This document shows positions 1 to 13,330 of a stretch of DNA of 64,000 bases, one piece after another (position 1 is the stretch's first letter; each line of letters opens with the position of its first letter). The notes beneath the pieces were generated by a model. It made no database searches and was not told the DNA's origin. It saw only the letters and a list, made by a program, of their open reading frames with translations. The stretch spans positions 248,001 to 312,000 of the forward strand of contig QJPP01001835.1 in the NCBI GenBank assembly GCA_003996215.1. The letters are read 5' to 3'. Source of the DNA: Jaltomata sinuosa. Lineage: Eukaryota > Streptophyta > Magnoliopsida > Solanales > Solanaceae. The translations under genes and the position numbers were made by a program.

Positions 1-2800
1 AACTCTTGGAACAATACTATTAATGAAATCATGCTAATAACATAACTCTAAAGATAAGAATAATCAGAAAGCAACCTCATAAGTATAACCCTAGGATAGA
101 ATAAGCTACACCGCTCAGAAGGCCACTAACAAGAGCCACAATAAGATAGAATCCACTAATTCACCGATGACCAAAAAGCCTCTAACAAGTACTACACTAA
201 GATAGCATAACATAATCTACCTACAGTCCCAACAGGCGCCTATACACCCGAGGAACACATACAAGTGAAAATAAACCCTCCTACATCCCATACTACTGTA
301 GTGTACACTCAACAAACAACAAACAAAGGTGGAATCGAACACAAATAAATGATATGATGTGATATGGTGATACCAGGTGCGACAGTAGTACTGTATATAC
401 CTCCTTTGGCGGTTATAGGCCAAGTAGGTAGGATCTATGGAAGGACGCACCCGTATACCTCAACTTTACCGTATACCCCTCCTATGGCACTCGCAACATG
501 TAGCCCCTAGTCCGGATCGACAAGGTCCATGGACGTGCTCGACCACATACTAAATCTCAAAATCTCAAATTTAATTGCCCGGCATGTATCCGGGTCTAAA
601 TGAGTGATCGAAATCTCAAAGTAAGCGCTCGGAGTCTATACGGGTTTAAATCAGTAAGTCAAGTCTCAAAACCCTAATAAAGGGTGACTAGAGCATAACC
701 GAGTCTAAATATATAGTAAAAATAAGTTTAGCGCTCAGCTCGACCGAGTCTAGTACAGAGTAAAAATCCGATGATAAACCATCATTTAATCTCTCTTAAC
801 CCAAGAAGATCCATAAAAATCAGTTTCAAATCCTTTTATAATTAATTTTACTGAAAACGGGCCCTCGAGGCCATGCAAGGTTTAGAATATCGGTGATACT
901 AGGCACGCATCCAAAATAGTAGTAAAATAATACAAAAAATTATTTATATGAATGATAATGGTATGCTCAAACACAATCAGTAGCCCAACAACTCACAATC
1001 AACCTATCGGCCCTGCACATGCTCAAATCGCTCTACAACATAGATATCCAGCCAAAATCTATAATTCGATATTCGGGACTCACGGACATTCCCAAATAAC
1101 CCACCATCTATGGTCCAAAGGCGATTACAAAGAACACACAGGGCCATAAGGGTAATCCTACAACACTAGATCAATTACTACAACCAACATAAGAAAAATA
1201 AGGAGGATGGAAGAAGCGGATAAGGTATAGGGTGCCAACCTAAGATACCCAACCCAAGAATACTAGATAGTGCAATTATAGCCTATATACGCAGAGTCTA
1301 TGTAGAGAAAACTATAACCTACCTGTTGTCCGATAACAAGTTTCTGGAATGACATTGTCCAAGCCCGAACTGCTCTGAGAAGTCCCGAAAAGCAATCACA
1401 CTATCAAGAATGCAATTTACGTGTTAAAACAAGACTAACGATACTCATATCACTAGAAGTTTAGCCGGGTTAAAATCTGGGTCACAAGAGGGCCTGTGGG
1501 TCCCGCTACCCGAAATTGGAAACAAAAATGGACACAATATTCCCGACCTTGCCAGGAACACATGCTCCGAAATTGAGCGAGAATCGACTAATAAAAGGGC
1601 TCAAAACAGCCCTAAGCTTAAAGAAACCAAGAAGGAAATTGAAAGGAGAATTTACAAAATTAGACAAGAAAACTTACCGATTAGAGGTTAAAAATGATCA
1701 CGGACCGAGAATATAACCACCTCCAAGCCTTGGAATGATCATAGTTGAATAAAGTGCTAGGAGTTCAATGAAAATGGTTGAAATTCGATTATGGGGCGAA
1801 GAAAATAAAGTGAACAATTTATATACTGACAGGGGTTCTTCTTTGCGATCACGAAGGGACCCCATACAGTCGTAATGACCATGCTGGCTAGACCATCGCT
1901 ATCACAAAGGCTAGCCATGCAGTCGTGAAAAACAAGGAGGCAGGGGTTGTGCGACTGTCATGATAAGGAACCTCACGATTGTAAAGAACAAAGGGCGTCG
2001 GGTCCACAAGCCCTTCATCGCGGTCGCGATGCCTAAAAAGGCAGACCATCACAATCGTGTGGCCTCCCTCATGGTCGTGATTAAGGCTTGAGGCCTACAC
2101 CTGCAACAACAACCAGTAGAAAAAGCTTAAGATAAAATATCTCAAAATGGGCCCACAGGGCGCATCCGGGACCTCGCACGCGCAAATGAACTATGCTACT
2201 GCACAGGAAATGGCATTTCGGACTCAACAAAATTAACAAAATTCCTAACGAAGGTCAATTTAACAAAAAGTGGGCCCCATACCCAATACCAACCTTAGGC
2301 TAACTATTTCCAAAATGAAACTCAATGACCAAAAGCGAGTCCGGAAGTCTAGGGACCTGAACCAAAGGTCCCTCTAGCCCAAAGTGAACATTCAAGAGCT
2401 AACAACGCTGATGAAATTTCCATCCGAGGTTGTCTTGCCCGAATGTTGACCAATGTAAAACTTTCAAGTTGAAATGGACAGAAAACACAAAAAGCAAGAC
2501 AAAACCAAATCGAAAGATCCCACACTCCGGCCAAGGGTCCAACTTGACAAAAATCCACGCTTCGGAGCTAACGGAACTGTCAAAATTCAATTCTGAGCAT
2601 GCTTACCAAAAATGTTGACCGAAGTATACAATTTCCTAAGTCAAAGCTCTAAACCAGGGAAATGGTTATAACGACCTAATGAATGGCCAGGGCACCATAC
2701 CACCAGTTCCAGCAACCCATAAATGACTTGGGGACGCTACAGGAACGCTCTAACATTACAAAGAGAGCAAAAATGCAGGAATGACCAGAAGGGTCATTAC
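1..2800 (-). repeat. LTR-like unit A (chromovirus LTR, solo or partial)
   Basis: This stretch has no credible coding sequence. From about 284 to 2800 it is a diverged direct copy of the next unit (2801-5222). Both share the segment with CAACAAACAACAAAC near 308 and 2829, the 'gggccctcgaggccatgcaa' block near 859 and 3360, and the gcgatcg-rich block near 1835 and 4335. Its high-coordinate end reads gggtcattaca at about 2790-2800. On the minus strand that is TGTAATGACCC, the kind of TG start seen at the LTRs of the chromoviruses in this window. The low-coordinate end is not defined and may lie outside the window. It could be a solo LTR or the 5' LTR of an element to the left. Confidence 0.6.
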
Positions 2801-5222
2801 ACCGGCATCCCATACTATTGGAGTGTATACTCAACAAACAACAAACAAGGGTGGAGCCGAACAAAGAATGAATGATATGGTGTGATCAGGTGGTATCGTT
2901 ATGCACCTCCTCCAGTGTACGTAGGCCCAACAGGTAGGATCCATGGAAGGCTTTCCCCATATACCTCAACTACCCCATATACCCCTCCTCCGGCACTCTT
3001 TGCCCGTAGCCTCTAATCTGGATCGACAAGGTCCATGAAGGTCTCCGTTACCATATACAACTCTCAATAACTCAATAAAAGTGCCCAGACTTAAACCGGG
3101 TATAAAATAAGTGGAAAATGTCAAGTCTAGAACTTTGGCCCAGCCGAGCCTAGTATAATATCAAGTGCAGTGGTAAATTATGTCTAGCACTCTGGCCTAG
3201 CCGAGGCTAGTGTCACTTCAAAATCAGAAGTAAATCATATCTAGAACTTCGGCCTAGCCGAGTCTAGAATCAATGTGAAAATCATATCAAAAATCTCTTT
3301 TACTCCAAGAAGATCCATAAACCAATTTTAATCCATTACTAGCCATTTATTACAGAAAATGGGCCCTCGAGGCCATGCAAAGTTAGAAAACCAGTGATAA
3401 TTAGGCCCGCAACTATAGTAGTAATAAAACCAATGCAAAAAAATCCTTTTTCCTGATAATGATGACATGATCGCAAATAATCAATAGCCCAATGGCTCAC
3501 AATTTACCTACCGGCTCTGCACAGGCTCTATCTGCTCTACAACAAAGATAACAAGATCCATAATCACAAATCGATGTCCGAGACTCACGTACATTGTCAA
3601 ATATCCCACCATCTATGTTCTAGAGGCATAAACGAAGGCCACACAAGGCCACAAGAGGTAATACTACACAATGAGATCAAATACTAAAGCAAACGTATGA
3701 AATGAAATGGACAAAAAGAAAGCAGAAAAGGTCTGGGGTGCCAACCTAGTAAACCCAACCCAAGGATGCTAAATAGTACAATTATAGCATATATACACAA
3801 AGTCTAAGGTAGGGAAACCGTAACCTACCTGGCGTCCAACGTAATAGCTGCTGGGAAGCCAATGCTTGATCCCAAACTGCTCCAGGAAGCTCCGAACAGC
3901 TAACACACTATCAAGAACGCAATCTACGTGTTAAAACAAATCTAATGGTACACATATTGCTAAAAATTTATCCAGATCAAAATCTTGTTTAAAAGTGGGC
4001 CCCATAACTTGAAGCCAGAAACAAAAGTTACCACAAAGTTTCCAATATTACCGAGATGACATGCTCAAAATTTAAGCAGAAATTGATCACTGAAAAGGCT
4101 CAAAACAACCCATAGAATCTCGAAAACAAAGAGGGAATTTAAATGGAAAATTTATGGAATTTACGTAGAAAACTTACCAATTAGAGTCGATAAAATAATC
4201 ACGAACTGAAAATAGTCACCCCAATAACTTGGAATAATCGCACACAGAATTTGGGGAGCTTGAGCTCAAGAGCTATGGAAAAAATAGTGTGGGAGCTTTG
4301 AAAAATGAAGGAGAAGATATATACTGAAAGGGGTCCTTCTTTGCGATAGCGAAGGGACCCCATGCGGTCGTGATGAACACGCTGGCTAGACTATCCCGAT
4401 TGCGATAGTATGGCCAAGCAGTAGCAAAGAATAAGGGGGCGGGGACTGCATCGCGATCGCAATCTTGAGAACTCGCGGTCGTGATGTCCAAGGAGACAGA
4501 GCATCACGATCGTGTGGACCCCTCGTGGTCACGATTAAGGCTTGAGGTTTGCACCTGCAACAGCAACCAACAACTTTTCAAGTTACAAAGTCACCAAATG
4601 GGTCCCGCAGATTTATTCGAGACCCCATGTGTGGAAACAAACTATGCTACCGCACTCGAAATGGATTCTTGACTCAACGGAATCGATGAAATTCCCATGA
4701 AGGTCGATTTAACAAAACATGGGACCCCACGCCCAAAACAAACCTTTGGCAAACTTTTCCAAAATGAAACCCGATAACCCAAAACAAGTTCGGAAGCCTC
4801 GGGTCCCAAACCAAAGGTCCCTCTAGCCTGAAATTGACATTCCGCGGCCGACTTCTCTGAATATTGACCAAAGTCAAACTTCCAAGTCTTACTAGCCTAA
4901 AAACACAGAAAATAAAATAAATCCAAACCAATAACTTCCAAACCCTGGCCAAGGGTCCTACTAGACAAAAGTCCACACCCTGGAGCTGACGAAACTGTCA
5001 GAATTCAATTTCGAGCACGTTTACCAAAAATGTTGACCAAAGTCAATGATTTACTAAGTTAAAAGCTCTAAAATAGAGAAATGGTCATAATGACCGAACG
5101 AATGGCCAGGGCACCAAACTACCAGCCCCAACAATCCATACATGACTTGGGGCTGCTATAGGCAAGATCTAACAGTACAAAGAAAGTGAAAATGCGAGAA
5201 TAACCGAAAGGGTCACTACATC
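2801..5222 (-). repeat. LTR-like unit B, probable 3' LTR of CHR-1
   Basis: This is the second copy of the LTR-like unit and directly abuts unit A. It ends with gggtcactaca at about 5212-5222 (minus strand TGTAGTGACCC). Immediately beyond it, minus-strand chromodomain and integrase remnants begin, so by position it is the 3' LTR of the minus-strand element CHR-1. It holds a cluster of palindromic gcgatcgc-type words at about 4335-4550. The short open frames in it (for example near 4674-4976) show no family motif and look like chance frames. Its low end is probably truncated where unit A abuts. Confidence 0.6.
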
Positions 5223-5590
5223 ATCCACTACTAAAAAGGACTTTCGACAGCGAAAGTCAAGAAAAGGGAGTACCTAAAGGCTCAAACAACTGTGGATATT
5301 GAGCTTGCATATCTATGTCGGTCTCCTAGGTAGCCTCCTCAACTAGAAGGTGCATCCACTAAACCTTAACTACAGGAATCTCTCTAGACCTCAATCTCCT
5401 GAAATCTCTGGCTAAAATGGCTACCGGCTCCTCAACAAAGGTCAAACTCACATCCAACTGCACTGTATCCCACTGCAACACATGCGACTCATCCAAAACA
5501 TATCGCCGCAACATTGATACATGGAGGACTGGTTGCATAGCTTAAAACATTAGAGGAAAGGCTAACTGATAAGCAACACTACCAACCCTC
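5223..5590 (-). pseudogene. CHR-1 integrase C-terminus with chromodomain (broken)
   Basis: Read on the minus strand, this stretch gives the typical end of a Tekay/Del-type polyprotein. After a VEEPVAILARD-like linker comes a chromodomain core resembling VVKV-(W)-H-VEEAT-(W)-ET, followed by a YPQLFE tail. The two conserved tryptophan positions are now TAG stops, so the domain is dead. In intact relatives the chromodomain binds histone marks and steers integration into heterochromatin. The family call rests on motif order, because the reading frame is not open. Confidence 0.7.
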
Positions 5591-6700
5591 TAAAGAATCT
5601 CGAACGACCCAATATACCTGGGGCAAAGTTTTCCCCACCTACCAAATATCATCACGCCCTTCATAGGCAACACACGGAGAAACACTAGGTCGCTAACACT
5701 GAACTCTAAGGCACGAATTCTATGATCTGCATAACTCTTCTTCCTACTCTGGGCTGCCCGAAGTCTATCCTGAATCACCTAGACTCTGTCTAAGGAATCA
5801 CGAAGTAAGTCTGTACTCTGTAGTCTGGACTCCAAACCATCAAACTAACCCACTGGTGATCTGCAATTCCTACCATACAATGCCTTAAAATGTGTCATGC
5901 TAATACTAGAGTGGTAACTATTATTATAAGCAAACTCTGCCAAAGGCACATACTGATCCCATGAACCTCCAAAGTCAAGAATACAGGCCCATAACATATC
6001 CTCCAAGACCAGGATAGTCCTCTTGGACTGGCCATCTGTCTGAGGGTGAAATGCAGTGCTAAGTTGAACCTCTGTACCCATCTCTCGCTGAATAGTCTTC
6101 TAAAACTGGGATGTAAACTGAGTGTTGTGGTCTGAAATGATAGAAGTTGGGACCCCATGCAAACAAACCACCTCACTGAGATAAACCTGAGCCAACCTCT
6201 CTACACTATAGGAAGAATGAACAGGTAAGAAGTGTGCTGACTTAGTCATCCTGTCAATAATAACCCAAATAGAGTCAAATCCTCGAGAAGTGCATGACAC
6301 CGTGCTATGAAATCCATTGTCATCCCTTCGCACTTCCACTCAGGAATGGGAAGTCTCTGCATCAATCCACCAGGTCTCATGTGCTCGAACTTAACCTGCT
6401 GACAATTCAAGCACCGAGATACAAACTCCGCTATATCCCGCTTCATACCACTCCACCAGTAAAGCTACCTCAAATCTATACACATCTTAGCTGCGCCTAG
6501 ATGGGTGGAATACCTAGAACAATGTGCCTCACAAAGAATTAATTGAACCAAAACTCCAACTCTCAAAATACAAAGGTGACTATCAAATCTCAAAACACCA
6601 TCAGAATCTAAAGTAGCCCTGCTGGCTTTGCCCCGAACAACCTGATCACGAATATCACACAACCATTGATCCTTAAAATGACGCTTCACAATCTAATCAA
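5590..6700 (-). pseudogene. CHR-1 integrase (degenerate)
   Basis: Fragments in shifting frames together give a Ty3/gypsy integrase. The zinc-binding part contains CLNCQQVKFEHMRPGG (about 6370-6420). The core has MDF for the first catalytic Asp (about 6310), then SIISDHNTQFTSQF for the second Asp (about 6100-6140). The region where the catalytic Glu belongs reads FHPQTDGQSK (about 6020-6060). The Glu that normally follows DGQS is Lys here, so the third catalytic residue is lost in addition to the frameshifts. A C-terminal stretch with QSRKKSYADHR and a PRYIG motif follows near 5600-5760. It belongs with the chromodomain downstream and the RNase H upstream. Confidence 0.85.
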
Positions 6701-7260
6701 CCAAAGTAAAATGGGCCTCAATACTAGCAAGAACTCTGGTAGGATCTGACAAATCAAGTCTAACCAAACGGTTAGCCAAGGACCGAATGTCCAAGGCCAA
6801 CAGTCACTCTAAAACTGAAAGAGAAGCTAGACTGCCCATACTCACTGTCTTTCAGCTCAAGGCATCCGCTACCACATTTGCCTTACCCGGATGGTACAAA
6901 ATAGTGTAGTCACAGTCCTTCAGTAACTCAATCCATCTCTGTTGCCTAGAACTCATCTCTCTTGACTCGTGATGTACTGAAGACCACGGTGATCAATGAA
7001 GATCTAACAGTGAACCCTATATAAGTAATGTCTCCAAATCTTGAGCGCGAAGACTACCTACGCCAACTCCAAGTCAATTTTGGGGTAGTTGCACTCATGA
7101 ACCTTCAGTTGTCTCACTGCATAAGCTATCACACAACCCTGCTGCATCAACACATAACCAAGATCAACCGCCAAAGCATCACAATCCACTGAGAAGCCCT
7201 GACCCTTAATTGGCAATGTATACACCAGAGCTGAAGTCAAAAAGGCCTTAAGCCTCTAAA
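6700..7260 (-). pseudogene. CHR-1 RNase H (degenerate)
   Basis: The minus-strand frame at 7058-7240 carries the RNase H core of a gypsy element: GFSVDCDALAVDLGYVLMQ (first catalytic Asp in the CDA motif), then VIAYAVRQLKVHECNYPKIDLELA (the Glu of the DLELA motif). The C-terminal half, ending in an MGSLASLSVLE-like tether, is recognisable at about 6810-6860 but is interrupted by stops. In an active element this domain removes the RNA template during reverse transcription. It lies between RT and integrase, the normal gypsy order. Confidence 0.8.
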
Positions 7261-7595
7261 AACTATCCTCGCACTAATCTGACCACTGAAATGGAACATC
7301 CTTTCTAGTCAGCCTAGTCAAAGGTGTTGCTATAGAAGAAAACCCCTCAATGAACCATCTATAATACCCTGCTAACCCAACAAAGCTGCGAACCTCGGTA
7401 GCAGTAGTAGGCCTCAACCAATCACGAACAACTGAAATATTCCCTGGGTCCACACTAATCCCATCCTTAGATACCACGTGTCCTAGGAATGCTACTGACT
7501 CAAGCCAAAACTTGCACTTTGAGAACTTGGCATAAAGCTGATGATCTCTCAAAGTCTGAAGTGCAATCCTCAAGTTCTGCTCATGCTCATCTCCA
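7260..7595 (-). pseudogene. CHR-1 reverse transcriptase C-terminal part (truncated)
   Basis: An open minus-strand stretch of about 99 codons reads from DEHEQNLRIALQTL through FSKCKFWLESVAFLGHVVS to SFVGLAGYYRWFIEGFSSIATPLTRL. This is the palm/thumb part of a gypsy RT downstream of the catalytic YxDD. Homology stops at about 7595, before the FIDDILVYS motif, so the catalytic centre is missing. The break adjoins the truncated LTR of CHR-2 and marks a rearrangement, not a clean insertion. Confidence 0.85.
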
Positions 7596-7623
7596 TGATG
7601 GAAAGTTGCACCCTATGCAACCT
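7596..7623. other. Short unassigned junction sequence
   Basis: About 28 bases lie between the last recognisable RT codons of CHR-1 and the first base that matches the CHR-2 LTR (actcgacaaaag..., compare 57567). They match neither neighbour by eye and could be filler DNA left by end-joining. Confidence 0.4.
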
Positions 7624-7778
7624 TACTCGACAAAAGAAGAGCAAGTGCAGTATCAGTACACAAAAATAATAGTGTACTGGTAGGATCATCGGCCAACTCT
7701 AAAACACGAGATATGAACATATAACTATAACTTAGTAAAACAAGACAAACATGCATACTCTAAGTCAGTGAATATAAG
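7624..7778 (-). repeat. CHR-2 3' LTR, low-coordinate fragment
   Basis: This piece matches 57567-57724 of the CHR-2 5' LTR almost base for base and stops at the Ogre-1 insertion. The LTR resumes at 31991. The outer 366 or so bases of the LTR (equivalent to 57201-57566) are missing. The last five bases, ATAAG at 7774-7778, are the target-site duplication of Ogre-1. Confidence 0.9.
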
Positions 7779-10700
7779 TGTTTTGATCCTTTTCGGGCAA
7801 GGAAGGAAAAAACATGGCTTTGTTCGTTGAAAAGTTCATTTCGAAAATCTAATTAAAGTTTCCAAAACGTCTTCAATTTAAAGCAAGAGTCGCCACTTAG
7901 TTTTTATAAAGTAAAAACCAAGAAAAACTTATAAGAATTTTTAAAATCCAAAACAGATAAAGACTTTAAAAATTAAGAGATAAAGGGTAAGGGTTCAAGT
8001 TAATACTCTTGGAAGGGTGTTAAGGCACCAAGAATATCCGCTAACTCGTTGTTGCCCGGGCTTGTTTGAAAAAACTAACTCATTTTGACTAACTAGAAAA
8101 AGTTCTTTGATTTTGAAAGACAGTTTTATATATAGGAGGGTTATTCTATAAAGACAATATGAAAGAGTTTGTTTTACATAAAAGAGTTGATTTTAAGCAA
8201 TTAAGCAAGTGAAACAGTAAGTTATTACATAAAAAACGTTTATAAGAAATGTTGATGTCGTTTGGGGATAATTTAACTACATTTTACAAAGTTAGTTCAA
8301 TTATACAATTAAATCTATCAACTAAGTAAAGAAGACATATTTAAAACGTTAATCCCTGTCCTAATACTAGTGTGTAGGCCCTCTTTAGGCCCACTGCCGA
8401 TTTCTAATTTGGACTTAGTCCATTTTGTCAATTTTTCAGCCCTTTGGGCTACTGTTGCTGCCGAATATTATGGGCTTTGGCCCAATATATTTATTCAGTC
8501 CATTTTGGACTTTTTCCTACGTAGCGCTTGGGCTTGACCCATTTTTTTCTTCAGCTTCTTCTCCTTCTTTTCAACAACTCGGCCCTTTTGGGATTTGAAC
8601 AAGATGGTCCGGATAGTTGTTGGGCTAGGCCCAACTGAAGAAATGCAAAGGGGGATTTTGGGAGTCCAATTGGACTCCACCATATTTCATTCATAGAAAG
8701 AGTAAAAATAGATAAAGATTAGTACATATTTTAACTAAATTAAGCAAGAGTAATTTAAACAGTGTAGACTTCACACTTGAGAGAAATATACACAGATTTT
8801 TATACCAAATTAAGCACATGAGACAGGGACACTCATACAATAGAATAATTAATTTTATCACTTAAGACATATGTTTTATGAAACTTAGCCATTTCAAAAA
8901 ATTCATATGGTTTAACCATTTTCCAGAAAATCAATAAGGGGGTAGGGAGTGGTTCAAACAAGACATGTATTCTTAGATGCACAGAAGTGGTATCACATAG
9001 GCATAAGGCACATATTCAACATTTTTCAACACTTACATTTAAACATATAGAGAAGATTCCATATAATTTGAACAAAAGACTAATTTAAGAACCTAATCTG
9101 GAAATCACATTCCAGTCATAGACAAATCAAGAAGGCTGGACAAATTTTAAACATCAATCACTAGTTGAAACTCATATGAGAACCAGGGAAAAGGCATTTA
9201 GAGGAGACTATTATCATGTTAAAGATCAAAATTATTCCACAGTTCTAACATAATTTCACAACACAGACTGAACCTAAAATAACATCATGCTTAAAACAAC
9301 AGCCAAATCCTACCATTTCACAGTTCATATATAGCACACAAAATAGGCAATGAAGACAATATATATATTGAAGGATAGATCAGAAGAACTTACAGAGGTG
9401 ATGAGCATGTCATGAGAGGATATGACTCACCTCTAGTTTCTAATCATAACAGAGTTCTTATGCATATAACAACATAGGATTCAATATTTCCAAACAAGAC
9501 TTAAACAAATTCTAAACCATGATTAACAAGCTCACACACAGTCTTTTTAATATGATCAAGTTAGTAAAGAAAAGGGAAAAGAAGCTGGATAGGAGCTTTT
9601 ATCAAGCCGAAAGGAATTAGGGGAGACATAGGGAAGGATTTCTCAACAGTAACCCTCTTGTCAATTAGTTCTAACAATAATTCTAAAATCCATGGCATTT
9701 TCATGTCACACAAGACAAACAAGGAACCAATGGAAATCATAAAGTTTTTACGAGGACACAGTGTTCAGAAACTAATACACGTACCAACTTAATCATGAGA
9801 AAACAACACCAGAACTTGACCCAATTCATATACAGAAGTTAACATCATCTTATAACCATTTTGACATTAACAAGGCAGTAAAGGGGAAAAAGGAAGAGGA
9901 ATATATGATCTCTACCAAATTGAGGAAAACAGGAAGGGGTTGAACATTAATAAACAGTATAACATTCATAATAATGTCATATAAATCCAAACAAGAATCG
10001 GTAGAACTTATCAGCACTCAAGCTAATCTAGACATCATCCTAAATGTAAGAAAGTAACACTAACAATTCATGTATACAAGTTGGTATCACACACAACAAG
10101 AAACAGTAAGGAAAAAGAAGAAAGCAGGACAAGAATAAGATCAAAGAAATTTAGGATGAACAAGAAGGGGTCAAACATTTATCATGAAACCAATCCCTAA
10201 TCTTAATAACAAATTCATGTTCAAATTTATGGATTTTAATCATCATATAAGTCGAACACAGGCTAATGAAATCAAGGGGTTTATACAGGGGAAGGGAAAA
10301 CAAGTTTAAAAATCATCACAAACAGCCATGAGCAAAACATATCAACACTTAATCAATACATATACGAAATATTAGTTTAGGCAAAGTTGGTAAGCCAATA
10401 AGAACATGATTATGAAGAGGGGTTGAGGAACAAACAAGGTTCAAAACCAAACATTTTTATGAACAAAGACAGACAGATTTAACATCATTTAACAACAATC
10501 TAGGCTCAAATTTATGCTCATACTCACTGTTTTCACATAGTCCAACAGAAACAGTGAAACACCACACTTATAACACAAGATATCTACTCAAAATCATCAC
10601 AATATTAATCTAACATTAAACACATATTTTAATGCTAACAAACAAGACCAGAACCAGATTTCATCACAGTTTAAACATCATAGATGTAAAATGAAAATGA

Positions 10701-12116
10701 AAATAGTAAAAGGGAGAGGGTAAGAGGTTACCTTTTTTAGGGCAGCAACTCGGGCTTTGAACCTCACCGAAAAAGCTTGCCACCACCGGAGTATGACCCA
10801 ACCCTTTTTAGAACTCGAATTTTTTAGTGTTTTCTTCCCCAACAGCTGACTGGTTTCGTGAGGTTAGAGAAATGATTCTCCAAAACCCCCAATATTTCCC
10901 CAAAATTAGATCCTTTACATGCAGCTGGGGGGTTATTTATAGGGAATTTTGGGTGAAAATAGGGGGGAAAACCAGAGGGGTTTTTGCTGAGAAATTCAAA
11001 TTCCTCAGCTAGATCAACGTTCACAGCAACAAATTGTATGAAATTGTACTAGTTTTATGGATTTAGCGGAGATGAGTGACACCTGGAGCTTCTGGAAGTT
11101 TCTCAACTTTGCCAGCTCAATTTTGGACGGAGCTAGGGATGGCGTTTGGGAATTTTGATAGAGTTAGAGCCGTTGTTGAAGCTGAGCTGTTAGGAATGGT
11201 ACCATCTTGGTACAAATCTTGAGCGGGGTTCGGAGAGGAAGGACGATTGGAGGTGTGGATTCGTTCCACGTCGCCTCTCTCAGTACCTTTGTGGTACAAT
11301 TCTCGTGCCTAGCACGCGATTTGGTACGGGGAAATGAAAAAGAAGAGGGAATGATGGAGGCGTCGACTAGGGTTTTATGTGAGGGTTGAGAGAAAATAAG
11401 CAAAGGGTCATTAGTCATATGTTGTGTTAGAGAGAAAAGGATAGTAGAGTATATGAGTGATGTTGGGCCGGGTCGGTCGGGTCAGGCGGGTAAAATATGT
11501 TGGGCTAGGAAGATGAAAGAGTTGGGCCAGTCGGGTTAGGGGATTTGCTGGCCCAAATAGAGGCTGAAGCAAAGGGGTAATAAGGGTGTTTAAAGTTTGT
11601 CCACATCTGCAAAAATGTGGCCACTTTAGGTTTTAGGAGGTAGCCAAATTACGAATAAATTGATGAAATTCGGCTAGAATTTAAATGATTTAAGGAATTA
11701 GGCTAGCATTGGAATATAGACGAACTAATTACAATCGATTCTTGAGATCATTTAACTTAAACAAATTGAAATAATTATTGAATTTAACACTTAATTACCT
11801 CTTAATAATTATGAAATTAATTTATTCAATTAACTCTCGTTTTGAATTAACTTGGAGGAAAATCAAGCGTTCAATTCTTAAAAAGGATTTTCTTGTGAAT
11901 TTAAACTCTAAAATAGCTCTTAAAGTAAACTTTATATAAATTTCACATGAATAAATATGAAAAAATATAAATTATTACTCAGAACTATCATAAAGCTTAT
12001 TTGGAAAATATTTTATCCCCCTTTTTTACAAAAATAATTATTCCAAAAATTGTTTGAAAATTAAAAAAGGCTCAAGATTAATTCATAATGTGGCGGGTAA
12101 AAATTGGGTGTCAACA
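7779..12116 (-). repeat. Ogre-1 3' LTR
   Basis: A 4.3 kb direct repeat of 27742-31985. It starts tgttttgatcc and ends gtgtcaaca on the plus strand. It has no family-supported coding content; short frames such as 8495-8683 and 10824-11024 are chance. About 75 bases near 8277-8350 are absent from the other LTR. A TATA-like word (minus strand TATAAATA) lies at 10934-10941. Point differences from the other LTR are spread along its length, so the insertion is not recent. Confidence 0.95.
10934..10941 (-). promoter_or_regulatory. TATA-like box in the Ogre-1 3' LTR
   Basis: The minus strand reads CTATAAATAACCCCCC here. The same arrangement, TATA word followed by a C run, occurs in the other Ogre-1 LTR at 30840-30847 and in the Ogre-2 LTRs at 36196 and 51415. 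Conservation between diverged elements supports a core promoter. Transcription from this copy would run out of the element into CHR-2 and CHR-1 sequence. Confidence 0.55.
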
Positions 12117-12135
12117 GATGCCCCTCCCTTTGGGT
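12117..12135 (-). other. Ogre-1 polypurine tract
   Basis: Read on the minus strand, the 19 bases just before the 3' LTR are ACCCAAAGGGAGGGGCATC. A matching tract, ACCCAAAGTGAGGGGCAGT, precedes the Ogre-2 3' LTR at 50322-50340. This is where plus-strand DNA synthesis is primed during reverse transcription. Confidence 0.85.
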
Positions 12136-13330
12136 AGGGTGAGTGTAATGAACCCTGGGCAAAGGGATTTGACGTTTCCAATTTTTGTTCGACCACAATT
12201 CCATCCTCGGGAGGTGGTTGGTTTTAGCATGAATTTCAAGAAATCATGACCGAACTATGGTATTGAGTTTCCTACATATCTCAGGTTACATGAGAATTCA
12301 GGCCCCTTGTAGTTCAAGATTCTTGATTTTACGCACGATTTTCGAGGAATTCCAAACTTTCCCAGTTTTAGAGTACGGAGAGACCGAAAAGCTGGGGAGT
12401 AGGAGGATTGGGGGAGTTAGAAATGCAGCCGAGTTTTCATCATAGAGACCGCCTACATATCCCAAGACTTGAGAATCAGGCTGCTTGTAGTTTGACTCAA
12501 TCGGTGGAAAAGGTAATCTTTATGTTAAGACGACCTTTGGCTCGGGATGAGTGACGAATAAGTTGAGCTATAGAAAAGAGGCTTGTAACCTTTCAACTAA
12601 GAATGTGGTGCACTTCACACCCATAAGTAAGATTTTACGTGGATATAATTTCCAAAGCTCGAGGTGTATCGCCACTCGAATTTGAAGGGAAAGAATATTG
12701 CTTCCAACGCGGGTTCAGAAAATACCCTGGATGTGAAACTAAGACCCAAAGATAGGAAACACCCACATGCCTTCTGATAGGGGTGTGGTTTGATGGTAGT
12801 GGTGAGTTGTTCCACAGTTCGCATCCAAAGAGTTTGATGTCCCTCTTCAGACTGTGTCACAAGTTGCTGCTAAGAAAAAGTTCCACATTGTAATGCATCC
12901 TTTTTGGTGTAGTCCGCACCTGTGGTTTTTCTTTTGAGAATTTCATCCTTCTTGGATGCTCTCGACAATATCTCGAAACCAAATGGTTAGTAGTAACAGA
13001 ATTCAGCAAGGAGAGATAGCTTCGTACCTCATTTTCTTTTATATGTTATTTCTTGAGGAAGATGACGTCCTTTCCTGTCTCTGTTTTAGGAAATGACCGC
13101 TTCCATGATAGTTAAACGTGATAGCCTTCTTGGCTATCGGATAAGATTGCTTGTGTAGCAATTTTTGAATGATGACGGCCTTCTTGATTGTTTAAGGGAA
13201 TTCTCTTAAATGCGATAGCCTTCTTGGCTTTTGGCGGTGGTCTTTTGCATATGTATTTGGGGTAGATATCGCGTATCTTCCACATTGACACGACTAAAAG
13301 ACACTCCTTGGATTGTCAGGCTTTGGGTAA

